Origin: a bacterium
GTDB lineage: Bacteria > Patescibacteriota > Microgenomatia > Levybacterales > UBA12049
Length of the DNA stretch: 38,270 nt
NCBI GenBank assembly: GCA_021824155.1
Contig: JAKALN010000005.1
Coordinates: 1-38,270 of the forward strand
Reading direction: 5' to 3'
In this document: positions 30,498 through 37,740 of the stretch, one piece after another
Position numbering within the stretch: position 1 is the first letter of the stretch
Layout of the letters: the number at the start of each line of letters is the position of its first letter
Notes under the pieces: generated by a model
The model's database searches: none
Seen by the model: only the letters and a program-made list of their open reading frames with translations
What the model was told of the DNA's origin: nothing
Translations under genes and position numbers: made by a program

Positions 30498-31079
30498 GTG
30501 GAAACAATTAAAAAATTAATATTGTTACTATCTGTAACTGCGTTTTTTTTGTTGGTTAAGCCCTCTTTTGCGCAGATGGGAGGAATGATGGGAAACTATC
30601 AGGGGCAAAATCCTCCTTCCCAAAGCGATATTCAAAAAGAACAGAATGAGCAAAATGAAGGACAGGCAATTTATCAAAAACTTCAGGATAAGAGGATAAC
30701 CTGTAAAGATTTAACAAACGACGACTTAGAAAAACTGGGTGATTATTTTATGTGGCAGGCGCTCGGAAGCACAGAAAACCATTTTTATATGGACCAGAGA
30801 ATGACGCAAATGATGGGAGATCAGGCTAATACCCAAGTGCACATAGCATGGGGACAAAGGGGAAGCGGATGCTCTGCGAATACTCCTCTTTCTTCAAATA
30901 CTCTTCCATCTCAAATGAATGTAAATGGTACAACCGGATTACCAATGATGGGCATGATGGGTTATTCAATGATGGCTGATAACAATGGGCTGGGCATTTT
31001 TTCTTTGATACTGTTGTTAACGGCATTGGCTGATCTTATTCTTCTCGGAGCATTGCTTTTTAAAAAAGTCAGAAAATAG
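30498..31079 (+). CDS. secreted/anchored Met-rich protein, GTG start
   Basis: Signal peptide ending ...PSFA-QMGGMMGNYQ; MTQMMGD; C-terminal TM; SD AAAGGGGGTG. Confidence 0.75.
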   Translation: METIKKLILLLSVTAFFLLVKPSFAQMGGMMGNYQGQNPPSQSDIQKEQNEQNEGQAIYQKLQDKRITCKDLTNDDLEKLGDYFMWQALGSTENHFYMDQRMTQMMGDQANTQVHIAWGQRGSGCSANTPLSSNTLPSQMNVNGTTGLPMMGMMGYSMMADNNGLGIFSLILLLTALADLILLGALLFKKVRK

Positions 31080-31080
31080 G

Positions 31081-31130
31081 TTGACAAAAATAAGGTATTG
31101 AGAATATACTTAATCCCTAAGGGGGAGATA
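31081..31130 (+). promoter_or_regulatory. promoter TTGACA-18-TATACT followed by degenerate CsoR-type box TAATCCCTAAGGGGGAGATA
   Basis: Same placement relative to the -10 as the operator at 26073-26091. Confidence 0.72.
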
Positions 31131-31131
31131 T

Positions 31132-31401
31132 ATGTATAGACCAAAAGATACACAGGAAAGAATATTGCACAGGCTAAAAATTTCAAGAGGACATCTTGAT
31201 AAAGTTATTAGAATGATAGAAGACGATGAATATTGCATAGATGTTATGCATCAGATTCATGCAGTAGAAACAGGTCTAAAAGAGACCGGAAATCTCGTTT
31301 TAGAGAATCACCTTAACTCTTGCGTGGCAGATTCAATTTCCCAAGGAAAAAAGGAAGAAGCAATCAAAGAGGTAATGAGCGTATTTAAGAGCAAAGTTTA
31401 A
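31132..31401 (+). CDS. csoR: CsoR-family copper-sensing repressor
   Basis: RLKISRGHLDKVIRMIEDDEYCIDVMHQIHAVETGLKETGNLVLENHLNSCV (C-H-C ligand set). Confidence 0.92.
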   Translation: MYRPKDTQERILHRLKISRGHLDKVIRMIEDDEYCIDVMHQIHAVETGLKETGNLVLENHLNSCVADSISQGKKEEAIKEVMSVFKSKV

Positions 31402-31479
31402 AAAAAGAACATATTTTTGGTTCTTTGATATTGATATCGAACAACCTTCTCCCACTTGACAAAAGGTGTTTAAAAGTAG

Positions 31480-31509
31480 TATTTTAATATTTGAACAACC
31501 ATTAAAATA
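31480..31509 (+). promoter_or_regulatory. inverted repeat TATTTTAAT-N12-ATTAAAATA at arsR start (candidate operator)
   Basis: Perfect 9-bp arms; contains TTGAACAACC; downstream of TTGACA at 31456-31461. Confidence 0.6.
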
Positions 31510-31808
31510 TGAAATTACCATTCAAAAATCAAGCAGGGAATTTCTACGAAGATAGGGCATCTCTTTTAAAATGCGTAGGAGACCCCAACACACTTAAAAT
31601 ACTTGATGCTTTATCAAGAGAAGACAATCCTTGTGTTTCCGATATAACAAAAAATCTAGATATTTCAATTTCCGCAGTCTCCCACCAGCTTTCAAAATTA
31701 AAATCTATGGGAATAGTAGAAACAAAAAGGACAGGCCAGACAATTTGTTATTCGTTGTCCAACAGCGAAAATGCTAATTTTGTAAAAAAGTTGATTGACA
31801 GGGGTTAA
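31509..31808 (+). CDS. ArsR/SmtB-family winged-helix regulator
   Basis: LKILDALSREDNPCVSDITKNLDISISAVSHQLSKLKSMGIVETKRTGQTICYSL. Confidence 0.9.
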   Translation: MKLPFKNQAGNFYEDRASLLKCVGDPNTLKILDALSREDNPCVSDITKNLDISISAVSHQLSKLKSMGIVETKRTGQTICYSLSNSENANFVKKLIDRG

Positions 31809-31823
31809 ACCCTTTGATATTTT
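31795..31823 (+). promoter_or_regulatory. trxA promoter TTGACA-17-TATTTT with palindrome GGGTT-A-AACCC in spacer
   Basis: Palindrome 31802-31812, near-symmetric to 31800-31814. Confidence 0.6.
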
Positions 31824-31844
31824 AATAAAGCAAGGAGGTGACAT

Positions 31845-32165
31845 ATGGCAGATTTAGTAATAACAGACCAAAATTTTGCGGAAGAAGTATTAAATTCTAA
31901 AACTCCGGTTTTAGTTGATTTTTGGGCGGATTGGTGCATGCCTTGCAGAATCGTGAGCCCGATAGTCGAAGAATTGGCAAAGGAATACGGGGATAAACTT
32001 AAAGTAGGAAAGCTAAACGTTGACGAAAACGGACAAACAGCACAAAGTTACGGAATAATGAGTATCCCAAGCCTTCTTGTATTTAAAGACGGACAAGTTG
32101 TAAAACAAATGGTAGGTGCCCAAAGCAAAGATAATTTCAAAAGGGAAATAGACAGCGTTCTCTAA
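31845..32165 (+). CDS. trxA: thioredoxin (active site WCMPC)
   Basis: [37 protein letters not shown]; strong SD. Confidence 0.95.
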   Translation: MADLVITDQNFAEEVLNSKTPVLVDFWADWCMPCRIVSPIVEELAKEYGDKLKVGKLNVDENGQTAQSYGIMSIPSLLVFKDGQVVKQMVGAQSKDNFKREIDSVL

Positions 32166-32290
32166 ATTTGAGATTGGACAATAGATGTTAGAAGTTAGAA
32201 CTTGAAGTTAGCGGTTGGATGTTAGATTTCAATTTTCTATCTTCGAACTTCGAATTCTAGCTTCTAGTTTCCAGTTTCTATTATCAAATA
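32166..32290. repeat. heptad-periodic intergenic hairpin between trxA and trxB
   Basis: GATGTTA GAAGTTA GAACTTG ... TTCGAAC TTCGAAT TCTAGCT TCTAGTT TCCAGTT TCTATTA; opposite-sense arms. Confidence 0.65.
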
Positions 32291-33204
32291 TGACCTACGA
32301 CGTAATAATTATAGGAAGCGGGCCAGCAGGTTTGACTGCAGCCATTTATACAACAAGAGCAGATTTAAAAACTCTGGTTATATCGGGTGTTAAGTGGGGT
32401 GGACAGCTTATGCTTACAACCGCAGTCGAGAACTTTCCCGGTTTCCCCGAAGGAATCCAGGGGCCCGAACTTATGATGAAAATGAGAAAACAGGCAGAAA
32501 GGTTCGGGACAGAGTTCGTCGATGACGATGTAACCTCTGTTGATTTTTCCAAAAAACCTTTCAAAGCTTCGGTAGGGGAGAAAACTTTTGAAGGAAAAAG
32601 CGTAATTATAGCAACAGGCGCAGATACTATGTGGCTTGGTGTCCCGGGAGAGCAGGAAAGAATAGGAAAAGGAGTATCTTCTTGCGCTCCCTGTGACGCC
32701 GCGTTCTTTAGAAATAAAAATGTAATTGTAGTAGGAGGAGGAGACTCTGCTATGGAAGAAGCAGACGTTTTGTCCAAGTTTGCTTCCCAGATATCTATTG
32801 TTCACAGAAGAGATGCTTTTAAAGCTTCTGAAATAATGCAAAAAAGAGTCAAAGAAAATTCCAAAATAAAAATAATGTTTAATTCTGAAGTTGTTGAAAT
32901 ACTGGGAGAGCAGAAAGTAGAGAGAGTTAAGATTAAAAATAATAAGACAGGAAATATTGAAGAAATGCCTATAGACGGAGTCTTCGTCGCAATAGGACAT
33001 ATGCCAAACAGCAAAGTATTTACCGGAATCGAGACAGACGAAAAGGGGTTCATAAAAGTAAAAGAGCATTATTTAACTAACATAGAGGGTGTTTTTGTTG
33101 CCGGAGACGTTCATGACCATGAATACAAGCAGGCAATAACAGCAGCAGGCTTCGGCTGTGCTGCGGCTTTGGAAGTCCAAAACTGGTTAAGAGCACAGGA
33201 ATAG
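32290..33204 (+). CDS. trxB: thioredoxin reductase
   Basis: DVIIIGSGPAGLTAAIYTTRA, SSCAPCDAAFF, VVGGGDSAMEEA, GVFVAGDVHDHEYKQAITAAGFGC. Confidence 0.95.
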   Translation: MTYDVIIIGSGPAGLTAAIYTTRADLKTLVISGVKWGGQLMLTTAVENFPGFPEGIQGPELMMKMRKQAERFGTEFVDDDVTSVDFSKKPFKASVGEKTFEGKSVIIATGADTMWLGVPGEQERIGKGVSSCAPCDAAFFRNKNVIVVGGGDSAMEEADVLSKFASQISIVHRRDAFKASEIMQKRVKENSKIKIMFNSEVVEILGEQKVERVKIKNNKTGNIEEMPIDGVFVAIGHMPNSKVFTGIETDEKGFIKVKEHYLTNIEGVFVAGDVHDHEYKQAITAAGFGCAAALEVQNWLRAQE

Positions 33205-33262
33205 CCTCGAAAAATGACCTATAGTTGACTTTAGAAGTCATCTTTTGTAGAATACCCTTTCT

Positions 33263-33637
33263 ATGGGAGCAAAACAAGAATCTCAAGCCGGAAACAGAGG
33301 AACGAATCCCCTTCGTGAATTATCTGTTTGTTTAGGTAGTGAACAGGAAAGGTATGGCTTCGCTCTGATCAACGCAAGAGAGCCATTAGGAGTAATCAGC
33401 GATTTACTTGTCGCTATTGATAGTGGGGAAGTAACACTTATTCCTCTTGATATGTTTGAATATAGAGTTAAAGATCCTTTTGTTAGATCTTTTTCAATAC
33501 TTCCTACTTTCCGTCTTTCGCAGATGATTGGTGATGAGCCCGGAAGATTCGACGGACAGTTTATAGCAGAAGAATACAGCGGTCAACAGCCTTTTCTTCT
33601 TATCCCTTCAGACCAAGTCGAAAAGGATCCCTCTTAA
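33263..33637 (+). CDS. hypothetical protein
   Basis: Own promoter TTGACT-17-TAGAAT ending 9 nt before ATG. Confidence 0.6.
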   Translation: MGAKQESQAGNRGTNPLRELSVCLGSEQERYGFALINAREPLGVISDLLVAIDSGEVTLIPLDMFEYRVKDPFVRSFSILPTFRLSQMIGDEPGRFDGQFIAEEYSGQQPFLLIPSDQVEKDPS

Positions 33638-33761
33638 TCTTCTCCAAAGGATATAAATATAGTAATTTTGGCGGTTGCCCTAATTATTGCCTGACTGGGT
33701 TTTTCTTATAGCTTCAACCTAAATTGACTTTTTTTCTTCCTGTGCTTATAATCCCTCATAA

Positions 33762-34211
33762 ATGAGCAGACGCGAACTTCTTTTTATTATTCTTTCGGGT
33801 TTGGTAATTTTTATTCTGGTTTTTATTGCCGTTTATCGTTTGGGAGGAGGAAATTTGAATTTTCCAAAAATACGACAAACTGTAACCCCAACACCAAACC
33901 CGGTTGCAAATTCTGTAATAAAAGTAACAAGCCCTTACGTAAACCAAAAAGTAAAAACCCCGTTTAAAATAACCGGAGAGGCAAAAGTATTCGCAAATAA
34001 TTTTACATACAGAGTTACCGATTCTTTGGGAAGAATTTTAGGTGAGGGTCAAGTAATGGCTAAAAGCCAAACAATAGGTTCATTTGCGCCATTTGAAATC
34101 ACAATAACTTCTCTTCCTGATGTTACCGGCAAAGGCCAAATAGAAGTGTTTAATTATTCAAACAGCGGAAAAGTAGCTAATGAATTAAAAATCCCCGTTA
34201 CAATAGAATAA
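33762..34211 (+). CDS. membrane-anchored Gmad2-like immunoglobulin-fold protein
   Basis: TM anchor; ITVTSPYVNQKV-like KVTSPYVNQKVKTPFKITGEAKVFANNFTYRVTDSLG. Confidence 0.75.
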   Translation: MSRRELLFIILSGLVIFILVFIAVYRLGGGNLNFPKIRQTVTPTPNPVANSVIKVTSPYVNQKVKTPFKITGEAKVFANNFTYRVTDSLGRILGEGQVMAKSQTIGSFAPFEITITSLPDVTGKGQIEVFNYSNSGKVANELKIPVTIE

Positions 34212-34216
34212 AGTAG

Positions 34217-34669
34217 TTATTTATTGGCCACACAGGAAGCTTTTACGTCAACTTTTGTAACTCCGCCGGATAGAGGAGAGGATGTAACATTATAATCGAT
34301 TCTTCCGGACTGGAAAATTATACCATCGTGCGGATTTATCGTGACGTTTCCGTTTTCTACTGTACCGTCAGCCTTAATATCTAAAGTGCCTGATGATGTC
34401 CCTACCTGTAAGTGCCCGTTTTCGGATGTCAATTTTAAATGCGGAATAAACGCTCTTCCGTCTTCGCCGCTTAAGTCTAAATTTGCTCCGGTAGGTAAAT
34501 TAACAATAAGTTCTCCTTGTTTTGGTCCATTATTGCAATCTACAAGTCTTACATTATTAACCTGGCTTGGAGTTTGAAGAAATACTCCGGCCTCTGCGGC
34601 ACCCGCTAAAACAATAACCGCTCCGGCTACTTTTGCTGCAGGACCCCTGAATCTTCGTAATCTTTCCAT
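34217..34669 (-). CDS. secreted hypothetical protein, beta-rich
   Basis: Signal-like N-terminus AGAVIVLAGAAEAGVF; repetitive polar beta-like body. Confidence 0.55.
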   Translation of the reverse strand: MERLRRFRGPAAKVAGAVIVLAGAAEAGVFLQTPSQVNNVRLVDCNNGPKQGELIVNLPTGANLDLSGEDGRAFIPHLKLTSENGHLQVGTSSGTLDIKADGTVENGNVTINPHDGIIFQSGRIDYNVTSSPLSGGVTKVDVKASCVANK

Positions 34670-34750
34670 AGGGCCATATTATAAACAATTATTTTTTAAA
34701 ATCAACAGTTATCTTGATTCTTGGGCATTTATAATATATACTCCCATTTC

Positions 34751-35095
34751 ATGACAGAAGGCCAACCCAAAGAATTATCGGTTTTAGAAAGTCTAAAAAC
34801 AAGAAATCCCCAAGGGAACCTAGCTGCTCTTGCAGTACAATATTTACAGACTCAAGAGGAAATGGCAGCTTTTCTAGAAGAATACACAGAACATTTAAGG
34901 GTAACATCAAACAATCCTATGACAAGAAGAGACCCTTTAAAAGCTGCCACAGGAGACATTCTTCAAGCGGCATGGGAATATCCGTATGATGTTGTTAGAA
35001 AATGGGACGGATTTATACACACAGGAGTTATTCCTCCCCGAGATCTACTTACCACTTCTACAAGAAAAAAACACAGAGGAAACGGCGGATTTTAA
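34751..35095 (+). CDS. hypothetical protein
   Basis: Promoter TTGATT-17-TATACT ends 8 nt before ATG 34751. Confidence 0.55.
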   Translation: MTEGQPKELSVLESLKTRNPQGNLAALAVQYLQTQEEMAAFLEEYTEHLRVTSNNPMTRRDPLKAATGDILQAAWEYPYDVVRKWDGFIHTGVIPPRDLLTTSTRKKHRGNGGF

Positions 35096-35125
35096 AATCT
35101 GGTATACTGTTGGAAATCCTCTTAA

Positions 35126-36049
35126 ATGTCTTTAAGAACAAAGAAAAAAACAAAAAAAATTAAAAAAGGCCGGATAAGAATTTTTGGTCTTCTTTTTCTT
35201 TTTATAGGCCTTTCCCTAGTTTCTGCATCTGCTTATTTTTATTATCAACTAAGGAGTGTTCCCGACCTTAAGGAGGAAAATCAGGTAACTGTTTTGCCTT
35301 CCGACGTGGAAAAAGTTTTAGCGGGAAAAACAGGGCCAAAAATTACTTCCGAAACAGCAGTGCGTGCCCCAATTTTTATGTACCATTACATAGAGTATGT
35401 AGCCGATAAAAACGATACGATAAGGCGTAAGCTTGATATTACTCCGGATGTATTAACCTCCCAAATAGATACTTTAAAATCCGCAGGATATACTTTTATA
35501 AATCCTACAGACCTAACTCTTGCAATATCAGAAAAGAAAAAACTTCCTCAAAAAGTAATAATGTTGACGTTTGACGACGGTTATATGGATTTTTATACAA
35601 ACGTTTATCCTATTTTAAAAAAAGAACAGGTAAAAGGAACGGTATATGTAATCCCTAATTTTCTTGACAGGCCGAATTTTATGTTTACTTTTCAGCTTAA
35701 AGAAGTTGCTAAAAGTCCTTTTGTTGAAGTTGGCGCTCATACAATGGATCATATTTGGCTTAAGGGGGTTGATAAACAAAAAGCTCAGTATGAAATCAGT
35801 CAAAGCAGGATTTCTTTGCAGAAAACCCTTAACCTTCCTATAGATTCTTTTGCTTATCCATATGGAGCCTTTGACCAACAAACGATTGAACTTGTGCAGA
35901 ACGCAGGTTTTACAAACGCAGTGTCTGTTATTCCCGGAGTTATGCAGGCGGAACAGAATAAATATTTTTTATATCGTTTAAGACCGGGATACAGGACTGG
36001 GCAAGTTCTTTTAGACTATCTCTCCCAGAATACGTTTAAGCCCTGGTAA
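35126..36049 (+). CDS. polysaccharide deacetylase, membrane anchored
   Basis: APIFMYHYIEY, MLTFDDGYMDFYTNVYPILKK, VEVGAHTMDH. Confidence 0.92.
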   Translation: MSLRTKKKTKKIKKGRIRIFGLLFLFIGLSLVSASAYFYYQLRSVPDLKEENQVTVLPSDVEKVLAGKTGPKITSETAVRAPIFMYHYIEYVADKNDTIRRKLDITPDVLTSQIDTLKSAGYTFINPTDLTLAISEKKKLPQKVIMLTFDDGYMDFYTNVYPILKKEQVKGTVYVIPNFLDRPNFMFTFQLKEVAKSPFVEVGAHTMDHIWLKGVDKQKAQYEISQSRISLQKTLNLPIDSFAYPYGAFDQQTIELVQNAGFTNAVSVIPGVMQAEQNKYFLYRLRPGYRTGQVLLDYLSQNTFKPW

Positions 36050-36127
36050 TTTTACCTTTTTTTGTGACATTCTTTACTGCAATTTCTTTTTTTGCTTCTA
36101 CCATATAACCACGTTAGTTTTACTTCT

Positions 36128-36637
36128 ATGCCAAGCAGTATTGAAAGTGCAGTAACTTATGGGAATTTAGGTTTGGGGGAAGAACGGGATATTCCCTGGG
36201 GGTTTTCTTTGTCTCCAAGAGAATTGGAGGTCCTTGAACTGAAGGCAATGGGTTTGATAAATAAAGAGATAGCATGGAAGCTGGGAATAAGTCCGGATAC
36301 GGTCAAGAATTTTCTTTCTTCAGCTTTACGTAAATCCGGGACAAATACAGTCGGTACAGTTTTAGCTCTTATTAAATCCGGAAGAATTAACAGGGAAAAA
36401 TTGTTGGATGGGATTGATTTCGAAAGATATAAGTATTTATCCGTAAGACAGATACAATTAATACAACATATTTTAGTGCCATCAACATTTGAACAGACAT
36501 CGAGCCAAATGGCATACGATATGGGAATCTCGGAACAGACATTTAAAAATCATTGCGGAGAAATATACAGGACTCTAGAAATTTCTCCCAGCATACTTAG
36601 GCTAAGAGTATTTATGTATCTTGCTCCAAGGAAATAG
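36128..36637 (+). CDS. tandem LuxR/GerE-type HTH protein without receiver domain
   Basis: LSPRELEVLELKAMGLINKEIAWKLGISPDTVKNFLSSALRKSG plus second repeat LSVRQIQLIQHI...MAYDMGISEQTFKNHCGEIYRTLE. Confidence 0.75.
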   Translation: MPSSIESAVTYGNLGLGEERDIPWGFSLSPRELEVLELKAMGLINKEIAWKLGISPDTVKNFLSSALRKSGTNTVGTVLALIKSGRINREKLLDGIDFERYKYLSVRQIQLIQHILVPSTFEQTSSQMAYDMGISEQTFKNHCGEIYRTLEISPSILRLRVFMYLAPRK

Positions 36638-36698
36638 ATAAAAATATCTTAGTAAATTTGACTTTTGATGCAGTTTGAGCTACAATCCGAGCCGCGAT

Positions 36699-36881
36699 AT
36701 GAACAGAGAGCGAGAGATGCAATATTTACAATGGCTTAGCGGGCCAAAATCTGCGGTAGGATACCCGGAAGTTCCTTTCAAGTATCAGCCCGTTGATACT
36801 CATCAGCTCCAAGTTCAAGATAGCCATTCCGAAACACATAAGCCTTCTTCAGGGCCAAGCGGAAGAAAAACCCACAGATAA
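36699..36881 (+). CDS. small hypothetical protein
   Basis: Promoter TTGACT-17-TACAAT; ATG 36699 preferred over 36675. Confidence 0.4.
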   Translation: MNREREMQYLQWLSGPKSAVGYPEVPFKYQPVDTHQLQVQDSHSETHKPSSGPSGRKTHR

Positions 36882-36902
36882 ACCCCATGCTATAATCAAT
36901 AA

Positions 36903-37373
36903 ATGATTACCTGTACTTTCGAAAATAAAGGAAAGGGAAATCTCCGACATGTAGTTGTTAATGCAATTATTTTAAAAGAGAACAATATTCTTCTTGTAAA
37001 AAGAGCTAAAAAATTAAAAGAAGGAGAAAAATGGGGGTTGATCGGCGGTTTTATTGAAAGAGATGAAACACTGGAAGAAGGTTTAATTCGCGAAGTTTTT
37101 GAAGAAGTAGGATACAGATTGAAAAAAGTAAGTTTTTTTACAGTTATAGATAATCCAAACAGAAAAGGAAGCGATTGGCAAAACATTAATTTTATATATA
37201 TTTGTGAGGCAGGGGAAAAAGAAGGAAAAGCAGATTGGGAATCTACAGAGCAAAAATGGTTTGATTTAGATAATCTTCCAAGAGAAGAAGAAATTGCATT
37301 TGATCACCTTGAAATAATTAATCTGTATCTTAAATACAAAAACACCAGTTTTCCAAAATTAGTGAATTACTAA
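36903..37373 (+). CDS. NUDIX hydrolase
   Basis: GGFIERDETLEEGLIREVFEEVGY Nudix box. Confidence 0.93.
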   Translation: MITCTFENKGKGNLRHVVVNAIILKENNILLVKRAKKLKEGEKWGLIGGFIERDETLEEGLIREVFEEVGYRLKKVSFFTVIDNPNRKGSDWQNINFIYICEAGEKEGKADWESTEQKWFDLDNLPREEEIAFDHLEIINLYLKYKNTSFPKLVNY

Positions 37374-37433
37374 AAAGAAGCCGAGAATAATTTAATCATT
37401 TTTACTGTTTTCTTACATTCCTTTTACAGCCTA

Positions 37434-37462
37434 TTGACACCTTCAGGCACGTATGTTAAGAT
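37434..37462 (+). promoter_or_regulatory. strong promoter TTGACA-17-TAAGAT
   Basis: -35 37434-37439, -10 37457-37462. Confidence 0.7.
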
Positions 37463-37468
37463 AACCGT

Positions 37469-37563
37469 TGTGAATCAATCTTTCTCCGCAAATTCGGAGA
37501 TAAGAGGACACTTTATGATGATATTTAGCAAAATTAATTTTTTAACCGCATAGCGGTTTTTTG
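37469..37563 (+). ncRNA. candidate short transcript with hairpin, 12-codon ORF and intrinsic terminator
   Basis: Hairpin TCTCCG-CAAATT-CGGAGA (37483-37500); ORF ATG 37515 MMIFSKINFLTA TAG; terminator AACCGC-ATA-GCGGTTTTTT. Confidence 0.5.
37544..37562 (+). terminator. intrinsic terminator AACCGC-ATA-GCGGTTTTTT
   Basis: 6-bp GC-rich stem plus T6. Confidence 0.75.
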
Positions 37564-37663
37564 CTGTTCTTCTTAAAGTTTCCTCTTAACATTTATTCAT
37601 AGTTCTTTTTATGTTTGGGTTTTGACTCGAGGGCCGCCAGATGGGCGAGCCTCGCTTTTAAGC

Positions 37664-37736
37664 GGGCCCGAAGTTTACCTGGTTGAACGCCTCGTTTGCA
37701 ACGAGGAGGTAGGGAGTTCGACTCTCCTCGGGTCCA
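37664..37736 (+). tRNA. tRNA-Ala (anticodon TGC)
   Basis: GGGCCCG acceptor pairs CGGGTCC; anticodon stem-loop CCTCG-TTTGCAA-CGAGG; T-arm GGGAG-TTCGACT-CTCCT. Confidence 0.93.
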
Positions 37737-37740
37737 CAAT

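Noticed and set aside
8196-32290. Reading the periodic intergenic repeats as CRISPR
   Set aside because: Units are 7 nt, degenerate and contiguous, without 20-40 nt repeats and unique spacers; no cas genes in the window.
32365-33069. 234-aa minus-strand ORF antisense to trxB
   Set aside because: Entirely opposite a strongly recognised gene; Tyr/Phe/Ser-rich composition is typical of antisense reading of AT-rich coding DNA; no SD or domain.
37621-37663. Second tRNA immediately upstream of tRNA-Ala (hairpin CTCGC-TTTTAA-GCGGG)
   Set aside because: No complete acceptor or T-arm; it shares bases with the tRNA-Ala acceptor strand, so it is more likely a precursor stem or alternative fold.
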